From Membranipora membranacea (lineage: Eukaryota > Bryozoa > Gymnolaemata > Cheilostomatida > Membraniporidae), in the NCBI GenBank assembly GCA_914767715.1, contig OU612070.1, positions 26,092,025 to 26,152,024 of the forward strand: a stretch of DNA of 60,000 nt, in the 5' to 3' direction. Positions 1 through 13,500 of the stretch are shown in pieces. Each line of letters starts with the position of its first letter. Positions within the stretch are counted from its first letter, which is position 1. The notes beneath the pieces were generated by a model. It worked only from the letters and a program-made list of their open reading frames with translations, ran no database searches and was not told the origin of the DNA. The position numbers and the translations under genes are program-made.

Positions 1-3000
1 TTATCTACCTTTGTCATTTATGAAGTGGCTGATCAATTAGCCATCTTGTCTTCGAATAACATTCCTTGAGGAAATTGACGCTTTCAATCTGAGAGCCCCT
101 CCCAAAAAGAACGCATAGCAGATGGTAAGGTTTGTAAACAGAGTTGGGCACAAGTGGATAAAGGACTGAATCAAATTTTCCTTTCTTTTTGGCACCTTAT
201 GTATACTATGAATACAGAAACATATTTATAATACTGTTAGCCACAATGAAAGTTTATTTATATCGACTGCAATATATGAACTGCTATAGAAGATGCACGT
301 ACACCACTGTGATGCCAGTGGTATAAGCAGCCCTTTATCTATCAAATTTTACCTCATAATGTCTCACTTTCAATTTAGATGTGGAACATGGCAATGAGGA
401 AAACAAGGTGCCAATACCTCAGTTTATTGCCCATCATAAACCCATTTTTTATGCAATTTCATTACCATTTATTAAGCATACAAGCTATTAGCCAAACTAA
501 CAACACCTGTCATTGTGATGAGTGATCATTTGAAAACATGATTATGTTTTTAACTTCCCCTTTATTCTCTCTGTTAAAGGATGCTTCAAGTGACAATATA
601 TGATGCAGAAACTTTCAACTTAATTGCAATAGAGCGCAACCCATGCACAATCAAACTGTAAAACGTGGATAATTCATTGTGTATATATCAGGCATCGAGT
701 GGTTCAGAGACCATAGACTATGATGGTTTCTGGTATTATAATACTGGGGGAGGTCTAATTTTAGATTCTAAAACATACAGTCTGTCGAGCTGCAAGAAAA
801 GTTTAGCAGTGCCTAGCAAAAAGACTTGTAAAGATCTGAGTTATGCACCAGATTAATTTGAAATGTATAAATTTGAATGATTAAAAAATTCATCGATCTA
901 AAAATTAAATTACTGGATCAGAGAGCAAAAACAAGAAATACCTATTTAAAATTACACAATTACACCACATAACTACATATTTATCTTGTAATAACATTTT
1001 ATTTTGTATTCAATATTATTGATGAATTTTATCTACATATTATATATTAAAATGTCCTAAATAGGCTATTTCAAACATTTAAATGTTCATCAGTAATTAA
1101 TTCTGATGTTAAACTAGGGAAGTATGTATTAATCAAAGTAATCAATCACTTTCACACCTTTTTGATAAGCTTTAATTATACTAAGAGCTCCTTCTGGACT
1201 GAGTCCACATAAATCACCACCACTCATCACAGAGGAAAACATGCCACCTCAACATAATATAACTAATAACTACAATCAGGAAACTCAAGTCTAGTCAACT
1301 CTGAATAAATTTCCTTAAACTTTAATAGTATGGCACCACCTTTTATAACACCACTGACCTCTTACCAATTTGGGAACTACTTTGAATATCAAATCAAAAA
1401 CTTGTCGTAGAGTTTGAGCTAAAGTGAGTCTTATTACCGGCGGTGAGAGAACCATGTGCCAGATTTCATTGTTCTGTTACAGCTCACCTTACCCTTAACA
1501 TACTTACTTAACTCACCTTACTTCAGTCATAGCCCATCACTATGATAATCTAATTGTTACAAATTACAAAATAAATACAGGAATCACACTATAATTAACT
1601 TGTCTGAAATAGCAATGATTAATCTGACCAATAGTAGTTCATTCATCAACAATGTCAAGGAAGGACTGTCAACCTAATCCTCTGATTTAGATTCAGCTAG
1701 ACAACCTTATCAGGATTACAGAAGAGGAATAGAGAATTATAAAAGAGCCGGTGTTGGTGTCATTACTTGGTGTGGGCTTCACTTTTTAATAACCAAATAA
1801 CAATCATTAAATCTTTAAGTGTCTCCATGTTGAAATTAGTAAATTTGACAGTTTTATAGATTTTAACTAACTCCAATAGAGGATTACAGTTTTGTGATTT
1901 ACATAGTACTGGTTAGGACTTATCACTGATTTGACCACATGTTACCGCTTGCCGTCCTGAACAAAAAAAAGTGTAAACTCAGCACATTACATGCAATTTT
2001 TAATTGTCATCAACTAGCCTTGTCACGGTAAAAAAAAGTGACAGTGTGACAAGGCTAGTCGGTAACATAATCATTTTGTTTTGTTTCCGCGAAAGTGTTT
2101 TATATTCAGACAGAAATATCTTCATTTTTTAGATCTGCCCCTGGAAATGAAGCTGAATAACTGGCAGAGGTAAGGTCCGAATTCCTCACCGCTATTAGCT
2201 GATTACTAGACACTACTTCCATGGCTTCAGCTGGAACTACGACTCATCAGCAGTGAGTCAGTGTGTCAGAGAATCGCCCAGTTATTTCCGATTAAACTGG
2301 TTGACCAAATCTTGGTGACATTGGTGACATCTACCAGTTCCTCTCACCTAGAGTTGGTGGCGAGAGGAAACCCTACTGCCTTATTCATCATGAGAGCCTC
2401 TATGTCAAATAAGGCATTAACTCGAACTATTAGAATGCTGGCATCCATAAAAGACATTGTGTATTAGCTGTATTGGCCAAATGTAAATACGGTACAATAT
2501 TCATCATGCGTGGGAAAATTCACTCACACTTTTTTTGCAGTATGCACCGGAGATCTAGTGATTTGAACCAATGGCTGCTATAAAATCTTTGGTCATACAA
2601 TTTTTTCCGTTAATTATTTATTTATTACCTAGTAGCTGTTTCTAACTTTTTAGCTCCAATTATTCATTTTTTCCCTTTACTTAATCCTGACGACTGCCAA
2701 ACAGATATTACTGTCATGTCTAGCAAGCAGAATTACATTGTTCTGTCCTTTATCTGTTATTTCCTTAGTAGTATTTGATGCTACGAATTGATGTTTTCAT
2801 TTTTACAGGTCATAGAACCTGGTATTGTTCCGCAATCATTGCATTGTTTTTCTCTTTGATCCAATCTTGCAGTGTTATTTTCAATCATGATCATGTCAGT
2901 GTTTCTTTATGCCTTAATACAAGACAGAATCTGTGATCAATCACATCAAACGTTGGTAAATCCTATAATGTACTAGACTATAGACCTGTGTGAAAGCACT

Positions 3001-4549
3001 TTCACACAAAATATTTTTATGCTTTAGTGATGACCAATTAAAGTGGGGCTGACATCCCAGGTCAGCAGTGCACAAATTGCTTATAATGTCATCCAGATCT
3101 TAGGAAATCTGGTTCATTAAGTTTGTATGGAAGAGCAAGTGACTGCTATATGCAATATGCCCATGATACTGCTTAGTTTCAGTGCTCACCATGTAGAATG
3201 CGTTAGTGAAAATATGATGTACAAATCTACACATTAGACAGTTGACGAGACGTCTCGTTCAAAATCTATAATTATTCCATGTTAGTTAGTTGGATGCTAT
3301 CAGTAAATCCGATTTCCAACAGCGTTACACAGTAGTAAGCTGTGACAGGCATGCCTCTAACAGACATGATTGTGTCGCCTGCTGATGGGGATCGCTGCAA
3401 AAGTACCCTCCAGAAGAATTGGGCTGGCATACAGCATCTATGCAAATATGATATGAAGTCATTGTTATTTTAATGAGCCGTGAGACGTTAGGATATGGAA
3501 TATTTGGGGGTAATTTGGGGATCTGAGCAGCGTGTCTGTATGCATAGTTTTGGTTTTTGAGACAATGTTCCAATTCCCATGAGGTTGTTGGAACCAAGAA
3601 TTATACATAAATTTTATATTCTCTGGTTCTATAGATAGATTTCGATTCTCTTTGGAAGGATCGATCCTTGATCCAAGGCATCAGTAGAAGCGAGCAGCGA
3701 GTTCATTGGTTGGGATGGTCATGGGTAATTATCATTCAGTGTAATTCCTGTGGCTATTTCATAGCAAACTATTACACCCACATTTATTTTAATATGAACA
3801 CCTCATGTGAGATAATTTGACAGTTCACCATCCACTCTTTCGTATGATGAGAAAAACAAAATTTCTAGCATCCTTAAATTTTCACTACAACTCAAACTGT
3901 AAACTCTTTATATCTACCTACTAATGATGCTGTCACATTTAAATTACATTCAAATTTCTTTTGAGGATTTCAATCAATGTGGAAATGTGAAACTTCCAAA
4001 TCAACTTTTATCTCTGTTTAATGAAAAATAAATAAATAATAGATAATTTAATTCACACAGGTGACTCATTTCATGCCATACGTTTGCTTGCCTGCCTGTT
4101 GCGGACTTAGATAGTGTTAATTGCTATTTTCTGCTTCTGCTGCGCTAATATCCCGCTTTCATAGACTTTAACATCTTTTTGAACACAATATGGAAATGGA
4201 TCCAACGCATTTAATGACTTAGCGCTCAGTAAAGACGAAAAAAATTGAAGGAGAAATGAGAGAGGCGTTGAGTTTCAATGTGGTGTAAGGATAACAATTT
4301 ACTGTTTATGGCATGAATTATTTCATTGCGTCATTGTTCATATACAACCAGTCATAACAACTATGATATATGTGAGAAAGATTGTTGCTAACCTACATTC
4401 GTTGAGTTAAAAATAGATGTGTCTGCACAAGGCAATATACTGGTAATGTGATCATTATTGTATCTAACATCGTAACTCTCTAAGGCCTTTGATACCATTG
4501 CAGAGTCCTCGAAGTCATCAAAATCATGGGTGTATTGTTCAGGTCTGAT
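1..4549. other. Gene-free stretch downstream of the TECPR2-like gene
   Basis: No exon-like reading frame with splice signals and recognisable protein similarity was found on either strand. Open frames are short (under 100 codons), AT-rich in composition and unrelated to known families by eye. The stretch holds one small hairpin element (about 1939-2068). A TTTATT on the plus strand at 3783-3788 reads AATAAA on the minus strand and could serve the gene upstream of it, about 760 bp past that gene's stop codon. A far-3' exon of the TECPR2-like gene cannot be excluded here. Confidence 0.5.
1939..2068. mobile_element. Short inverted-repeat (MITE-like) element, TAGCCTTGTCAC family
   Basis: Arms ACTAGCCTTGTCAC (2013-2026) and GTGACAAGGCTAGT (ending at 2059) are perfectly complementary around a short A-rich loop. 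An outer pair, ATGTTACCG (1939-1947) and CGGTAACAT (2060-2068), is also inverted, so the whole stretch can fold as a nested hairpin. A second hairpin with the same TAGCCTTG core lies at about 15677-15738, which argues for a dispersed non-autonomous family. No coding capacity; superfamily not determined. Confidence 0.5.
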
Positions 4550-7500
4550 CTAATGCCACAAGGCAACGAGATTGGATTTTCTCACATGGGGTAGACATTT
4601 TGTAATCTTACCGACGACGTGTATCCATGAGGAGCCCACAGGCAGATCACTGCTCACATCTTTCCTCACAAACACATTGTGATCTGAGTCTACAGCCCAT
4701 ACCATCGAGTTAATATCATTAACCAGAACCATCGTAAACCTGGCGACAATCCGGCTCACCATCCCCACCTGAAGGAAAAGGATATAGTGATAAATATCAT
4801 ATGTCTATAAATGAAATGAGCTCAATGAAATATGAGTCAACCAGAAGTTTGTGTAAATGTTCTTGTTATGGATAAGGAGGCTTTACCCAGACGGTAAAGG
4901 CAGAAGGCAGAGAGGTTTGAAAAGTAAACTAACATTTTTAAATAAAATCTATTATCGTGTTTCGTTGACCTCCAGTGATTGAATTGATGAGAGGCATAGC
5001 TGGGTACACTAGCCATCGGCAATAACTTACATCCTTTTAGGAAGAGAGTAAATTATTGCAAAATTTAACCAATTAAGTTCAAATTTTTGAAATATATAGG
5101 GTGACTTGCCTAATCAATCACTAAATACCTATTTGTCGACAATCTGATTGGACCCAAAGATTTCACCACTTGTTTCCCGATCTGAACAATCTATCAATCT
5201 TCAAAGGCCTCTTATAGAAAACATGTTCCATGTTGACTTCACTTGTAGTTGGCCAAACCCATTTCAGACCACTATTTGCTCTTTTTTGATCGGGTATTTA
5301 TTTGAGGCATGATCTCATTGGGCGATATTCATTCCCTCTCCAACAGGAAGCTGGTATAAGGAAGAGTAATTAAATCATCATTAATTTCAATGTCACCCGA
5401 GGACACATTGTGTTCTTTGCTAATCCTGGACCAGACCCGGGGCGGACGTCATAGATGTCGTGTGCCTCTCAAACCCTGATATAGATTTAATTGTTGACAT
5501 ATTTTGCTATATTAATAACATTGGCAAAAAATAAGTTGGGTGGCCTAAAATATATAACCGCTTTTAGGAGTGCAGAGTTAAGATGGTTAAATTCAGACAA
5601 GATGGAAAAAATTAGTAAAGGGGCGAGGCATGTAATATAGCCTGGGAATGTGAACACAAAAGCCTATAAGGAGATTTCCATCGTTCAAACATCAAATCAA
5701 GAGAAAACCGTTCGCGGCGTCTTAACGTGCATTAAAACTTTCACCCAGTGATCGCACACGATGGTACGCCGTCTTGAGCCCATTTATTAAAAGGCGGACA
5801 TGATTTAAAGTAAAACTCGTTTGTCAAGCTTACTGTCTTAGTTAGTCTCATTATAAACCAAAGGACTGGAAGTGAATGAAAATTACAAGCTTCTTAGGAC
5901 AATACATTATCCTTGCCTCAATTGAAGTTTTCCAGTTGAAAAGTGACAACACTTTTTGCATGAATTTCGATTTGTGCAACAATAAAATATTCATATAGAT
6001 CCTGAAGACTAATAGAACATCGGCCCTTACGCAACCATAGTGGTGGAGTCTTTAAAAGAATGTTCCCCTTCAATATCATCAATGTCAATTTTGTTGGACA
6101 ACTATTCTTCCAAAAATTAATGAATCAATACTGGCAGGATTAGCTTCTAGCAGTTACAAGTCCCAAGCCTACGTCTGAATCAAGGACACAGGTTATCCCA
6201 CTAAAGGACTATGGGATTGCTAGGAAAATGCAAGAGACGAATCTGACATAGATGGTTTGATTGTTTTTTCCCTCATCGCTTGCACACCAAAATGCAACAT
6301 TGAATCCCGCTTCTAAATGGACCAATCCCTTTACACAAGGCCAATCAGAGAAGCTTGAGAATACTAAATTTGAACAAGTTCAAAATTTTCATTGACTGAC
6401 AATTGTAAACTTACATACTAGGCTACTGTCAAAATAATACACTGTATTTCTTTATGAAAGTCACTGATGTCCTTGGCAGATTCAATTGAGAAGTTTTAGA
6501 TTTTCTTGCGCTCATATGAAAATGGCAGTTTTTTCATTCCAATCGGTTTCAAAGTATCACAATTTTCAAGGGGTTTACTTTGTACAAAAGGCAGAGGTGG
6601 ATTCTGTGAGATTCACATGACAGCTTTTTATGCAATCCAGGACGCCATGTCACTCACTGATAATTTTTTATGCTACAACACTGACATTAGAGGACACATG
6701 TCATGGTTACAGTATAATGTTAGCCAAGTTCTCACGCAGAGAGCACTCTTATCCACACTGAATAAAATGCCTACGCTACCAGAAATCATTACAGGCACCT
6801 AACACTGGAAAATGGCTGCAAAAGTGTTCTAAAATCACGCAAAAAGGATGCATCCAATGTGGTTGTGCAATCTATCTGGTAATCATTGTAATATTTCCAT
6901 CAATAAACACAGGGGGTCGCCGGTTACAAAGTAATCTCCAAATGGTTTCAGGTATAATCTGTTTTTTCATTTTGTAAAAGATTGTACAAAAATTGGATTG
7001 ACATAATGGTTACCATTAGTTGAACATAGGGGCCATATTATCTCATGACCTAGCACCAGAAAAAATGAATATAGTTTTCTGACACAAATATTCTTTTAAA
7101 AATGACATTTTCCCAGTACCAGGACATTTTCCATCATGAGTAAATATCCTCATGTCCTCGATCACACCTCCTAAAAAGTTATTACCGTTATGGAAGTTTT
7201 CATTCATGTTTTACAAATAATGATAAATCGAATAAACTCTATGAATATAGATGTCATATTGAAGGATAGGTGCGGAATGTGCGGTTTCATTTTTCAGGCT
7301 TCAGTTCCTGATTGGTTATTTAATGATGCTGAGTTTGACGATTTCACTCTAATTATTGGCTATCGGTCAATAAACTAATTTTTCAAATATTATAATTACA
7401 ATCTTAATTTGATCATATTTATTTAAATGACACTCACTAATGGGTTGCCTGCAGAGTTGATATTGAGAGAGTCTATTTCTATCCAGGCAGGTGACATGAC

Positions 7501-10500
7501 ACTATCTGTTTTACGATTAATACCCAGACACATGAACACTCTGCCCGTGTGAGTAACCGCCCACGCCGACTGCTGGCCTACTGTTATATGTGCCATCTTC
7601 TCACCCTCTGTAAGAAATAAGGGTCCATCTCATACAAGCCTCTGAATGGTAAATGGATGATTGTGGGAGGTAGTTTGTTAACAATATCATATCCGATTGT
7701 CTTTAAGTGAAATAGTGTAACTAGGTAAAAAATATGATTTGTTTCTTTGTGGTTGTCCGCCCTTTCAGCACAAGAGTTGATATGGATAGTATAAGCAGGA
7801 TAAATGCCATATTAGAAGGTTCAGGCACTAGTGGATCGTAGTACATTTTCTAGTTGAATGAATTTTATTCCTTTATTTGGGAGTTATTTTTGGATTTTCT
7901 AAGGTGAAATCCATTGGATTGGGTGTATGGCAGCACTCTAAACTTGCACAACAAAAACGATACAATTCACATACTTTTTTATTACATAATACATTCAGTT
8001 CTTTACAAGTTACAGAGACATATTCTATCTAATGATATGATATGTCATGATATTTTACACCTGTCTATGTATTGGTTGTTACAATATTGAAATGTGATGT
8101 GTATGTATGTATGAGTGGTATATTGAGACAACTGACCGAGCTGAGCCATGTCGATTTGTCTCCACTTGATCCCGAGTCTGATAGAGTCAGGATTACTAAC
8201 ATCTGTACTGTAGTATATAGTCCTTCTATCTGAGTAGAGAAGCCACACAGACTGTGAACATGAGGTCAGGTATATCACCTCATCTCGTCTCCTAGAAGAG
8301 AGAAAACAGAACAGCGTGAGGCAAGAGGAGGAACCACTATCAGTATCACACTTTTGATGATATTCACAGAGTGATTGTTGTAAATGTATGTGAGAGTATT
8401 TTAGACTGATCACTGTTCTCCGATGAGATCTTCTACCACATATGAGATAGATACAATCTCAAGTCTAATGTACAAGGATCTAGAGGTAGCTGAAGGATTT
8501 TTTTATCTGTATAATCTCTTACGGCACAAGACGACAGATATCTGAATACATGCCGACACCATAGACATATCTAATAACTGTATGATATAGAGTTAACTTG
8601 GACAATTAACGGAACCTTGTCTGTGGTAGCTGAAGACCAGTAGATGATTTGGTCATTAAGTTGATACAGAATATTTCCCCAGTCTCATACATGGCCAGTA
8701 TATTGTCTCTATTTAATGAGCAGAGTGATCTCCACTTAGCTGTTGAGGAGAATACTGGTATGGATACAGGCATCCAGCTGTAACCTGTAAAATAGTCACA
8801 ACAGTAGGACTATCTATAATAATGCATACAAAATAATCCAGCTATTTCTTAATTCATATTTCAGAGTTATCAGTATATTTTGACTTGAAAAAGAATTGAA
8901 ATTATCGGAGCGCTCAATATGTTACGTCTATTTGAATAAAAGACAGAAAAGGAAATTTTTTTTGACCAGATATGAGCCAGAATAGAAATTGAATCTATAC
9001 AGCAGTAAATTTTTCGATTGCTAAGGTTTTGATTGCAGCTGCTCTAGGGTCTAGGTTGGTGGGCGTTGTCTTTTAAAACCTAGCATTTGGCAGTAGAGGA
9101 CTGATAACTTCCAAAATCACAGAACAAAGAATTGTTCAAAAATTGTTTTTGTGCAATATAACCCAAACAAATTTAGAACCAATGGAAGTCAACCTTGCCC
9201 AGAAATTATGCTTTACTTTGCTCTATCATGTTGTCCACATCAATTGTGACATTTCTAGACAACCAGTGATGTCTCCCTCTCTGTGACCTCAGATCATGAC
9301 TTTGTGCCTTAGCAGAGACACAAGCTGAGTAAGCACTATGTATAGCTTCCCGCAAGCTTTCACATATAATTCTGCTCACCTATAGCGTGGGTTCTGCATA
9401 CATTGATATCTTGATGTGAGTGGGAGTGACAGACTGTGATGACATCATTGCTGACAGAAACAAGGCTATGGGCACCTGGAGCCTTTTTACTGAGAGATGT
9501 GGCACCGAATATATTCCTGAATTTATGTCTGTTCACTACACTCAAGGCTTCGTAAAAGTTCACCTGTAATTATATATATATATATATATATTTATATCCT
9601 GAGTTTAATTTCTCATTTCAGAATAAAACACAAAAAGCTATGACAGCTAAGCATAATCAGTCAGTCAGTAAATGAAGGAAGGAAAAGAAGAAATATACAT
9701 ACAAAGATTGGGTTGTACAATGGTTTGCTACGGAGTGTTTTTTGGTTTTGGGGTCAAGTATGGGTTATATTCAAAATTATCCACAAGCCTCACCTACGGG
9801 GACAGTAAATTAAAGTCAAACAGAAGTTTCAAATACAAATAAAACTGCTCTTTTGTGACATAAAAGATACTCAGATACCTATTCAATGGATTATATTTTA
9901 GTAAATGTGTTCTTCATGCTATGGCTGCATATTTTTGCTCGGTTAAAGATAAGGTGTTCCAAAACCTCTTATTTCTTTTAAGTTGACTTACTTGATACGC
10001 TGTCTGACTCTCAGACGATGACATCATGTTAGATACACCTGTCATATACCATACAGTGTCATCGTTATCTATTACCCAGCATGCACTGCCGTCATTAGTT
10101 ACACAGATATCACATATATTATTAGCTGAGTTCACTGATATCCAGTCATATCGTCCTTTAAGTGAGAAAAGTATAAATAAAACACGTCTTAAGTTGTGAT
10201 AAACATTATCCTTTAACTGTCAAAGATGGAAGCTGAAAAATATAAATACTAAATAGTATTTATACTGTTTATGGGTGGAACATAAAATATCATCTAATGT
10301 AGGATGTAGGATTTATGACTTGAAAATATAAATAAAAGACATTTTATGTTCTGATAAACACTTTTCATTATCTGTTGAGGAATACATAATGAATATAAAC
10401 ATAGAAACAATATTAATACTAAATATTTTTTATCTTTTTAAGTGAATCATAATATAGTGTTCTCTGGTGTAAGATCTGGGGATCATTTCATATATTCGTT

Positions 10501-13500
10501 GGCTTCTTTATTTCTATTTGTCACACAGTTACCAGGGAAAGTCTAAAGATAAACTTCTACTTACCATTTGGCAAAACTCTACAGCTGAATAACCTGCCAG
10601 ATTTAGTGAGAGCCAGCGTTACACCACCTCTACTACTTATTTTACTGAACTCGTGCTTACAGTCGACTTGAGATCCGTATATGATTGGTCTGGTCCGTGA
10701 GAGATTAGACTGAAGCCAGACTTCGCCGTTTTTCTTGATATACCTGGCAAAGAAACAATCATGAAAAGATTAGTTGAATCTAATCTAATCTAATTATAAT
10801 TGACGTAAACAAATAAGAAAAACATGACAGCAGTGTGATAGCGAACAAATGATAATATTATAAGGATTTTTGTCAAATGCAGCCGATAAAGCAAGTTTTT
10901 AGCATTTATATATTTGCAAGACGATTATTGCCCTGTTTATATATATAAAAAGCCACACGCTTTTCTGCATATAGTTATAACCTTACTCTATTTGAGAAGA
11001 AAAACATGTGAATATATATTTTCTCCTCAGTTATAAGTATAGACTCATCCTTACTAACCAAGCACAGTTCTCATCGACTGCCACGGTGCTGACTGACTTG
11101 GCAGCCTCTGTCCACTTCATATACATCGGAGTAAAGGGTGGTACCTTACAATGTCCCGCATATGCTACTCCTTTATAAACTCTCCAAGCTAAGCTACCTA
11201 AAAACAGAAAATAAGCAATGTAGGAATCAGCTTAAGAAAACACTCTCTTATAATTTCTATTCGCGTTCCTTAAAAGGCCTTAGAGACTGAGGGCACTAAC
11301 AGCACACAACATGGTGTTGCTTCCCAACCTCCAGGATTTCTCAGCTTCTCCTACAATGATTTTCTAAAAATATGGCTCTGAAAACACATGACAAGAGTCA
11401 TCTTCTCATCTTCCAGCGTTTGACAACTCCTAATGACAGTGGAAGAGTTTTGATGTATAGTCGTCCGCGGTATAGTTATATTGAAAAGTTCAGCTAATAA
11501 AAGCTCACTTACAGTTTACATCATGACAGTCAGCTGCAACTCAGCACAACTTCTCAAGTTTTATGTCGCAACACGACACACACAAGTCAGAGTTAGCCTG
11601 TGACAGGTCCCTCAGTGAGACTGACAGCTGAAGCATACATTCCTGGGAACTGCAGCAGTTGTAACTTCTCAAATTCTTAATCTTAGTTGCAATCAAGTCG
11701 AAATCTCAGATTCAGTGAAATTACCTGATGGAGCGACAGAGATTTGGTCGGCTTTGATATCGAGTTTCTTCCATACAAATCCCGGCTCTGTACACTTAGA
11801 CACCCACACCACTGAGCTCTTATCAAGCACCCAAATGTAATTATTGGTGAGAGTAATACTGATTGCAGTAGACATCAGTGCTTCACATGTCCATCTTTCA
11901 TTATACTGCAAAATATACAACTGAATTGTGTTGTCATATGAGAAGTTGAGAATAAACTGGGCTAAAAGCAAAGTAAGTAGTTTGACTTAGCCAATAAAGT
12001 CTGTTGTACAGTATCTGAATATAACCATGGTTACATCTTGGTGGAGTGCATAACTGCAAAATTCTGGCTTCCCTGACAAGTTTTGTCAACGCCGGCTTAC
12101 TGTGAGCAGTTCTATTAACACTGTGATCTAAACAGTTTTCTTTTTAACAATGGAAAACCTTTCTATCCATATTATACATGAGCAGACTGACCATGAGTAA
12201 GGAGTACTTAGTAATAGCTGATGTAACTGTCTCCAGTCTGGTACTAAAGCTAAGATCTGGTATCGGTGAGGGAGACTTCTGTCTAGCTGCAGCTCTCGCT
12301 CTGTATATATCCTACAATCACACAGAACAACATTCATACAGCCTGTCGACATGCATTCAATGTTTCCGCAGGTTATGAAGAGTAGAGCACCTCTAGTATG
12401 AATCAAAACAGCTCAATAACTCAAGTAGATGTCGACAATATCTATCAGTATAATATGCTCACTTTACCTCATCATCAGAATCGGAATCAGACAACTCCTG
12501 ATTAATAGATAGAGATCGGTTCAGGACGCCTGATAATGCAGTACCTGCAAAACAAGCAGAGAAATCTACAAACTTAGGTCTTATGTGTTATCAACAGGGC
12601 TGTAGATGGGGAAAACTTCTAAAGCTCACAGTGAGCAAATGCACCAGGAGCTTCTCTGGGTGGGTGAGACAGCTATGACTAATCACCCTGCTACGGCTGA
12701 TATAAGCATTGCATGAAAAGATTTTGCTGCCAAAGCTGACTTGACAGCAATTCTAGGATTCGTATAAGATCTCACCAGAGCTAACAGAGGTAACAGAGTT
12801 TCTGTCAGCTGGCACCTGCTCAGGCCCATCAGTAACATCACCCTCAGTCGTATCACATGATTCAGCTGGGTCACATGACTGTCTGAGAAAGTCATACGAT
12901 GTACTGTTCTGTGAGTCACCAGTCTGGGTATCATCTAGTATGTTATGAAGCCTACTGAGGAGTTCTTCTGCTGAATTCTCCTCTTTAACAGTCGACTCCT
13001 CAATATCAATATCGTCATCAGATTTATGGAGTTCTGGTTGATCATGGCCTAACTGCTCTGGTTCTATATCCACATGCTGTTCATTGTCACTACCCATTTT
13101 ATGAGTTTGTTCTTTAGCGTTATCATTGTCAATAGTTTCTTGGCTATAGGAAACCCTGGTAGAGATTTCATCTACTGCCTGATCAGTTGTTGAAGAGACT
13201 GCATGAGCTAATGAAAAACACAAGGAAATGTTTAACTTACAACTACAGTGTTCAGTTGTATCATACCAAGATTTTTATGATATTCTATGAACATATTTGT
13301 TACCTTCTACAGCTATATTTTGAAGAAATTAAAAATCAATGTTAACTTGAGGATTTACTACAAACTATTACCGCTCATCTCATCACGCTGTCTCGGACCG
13401 AATCTTACGACTAGATCATCATCATCTAATTCTTCTTCTGCAGTTGTCTCCCCACCACCAGTAGCGTGTATGCTCTCTGTCCCAGCAGCTTCCTGTGATG

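Noticed and set aside
6506-6802. 98-codon plus-strand frame inside a TECPR2 intron, possible nested gene
   Set aside because: No family recognised and no supporting signals; length is within chance expectation.
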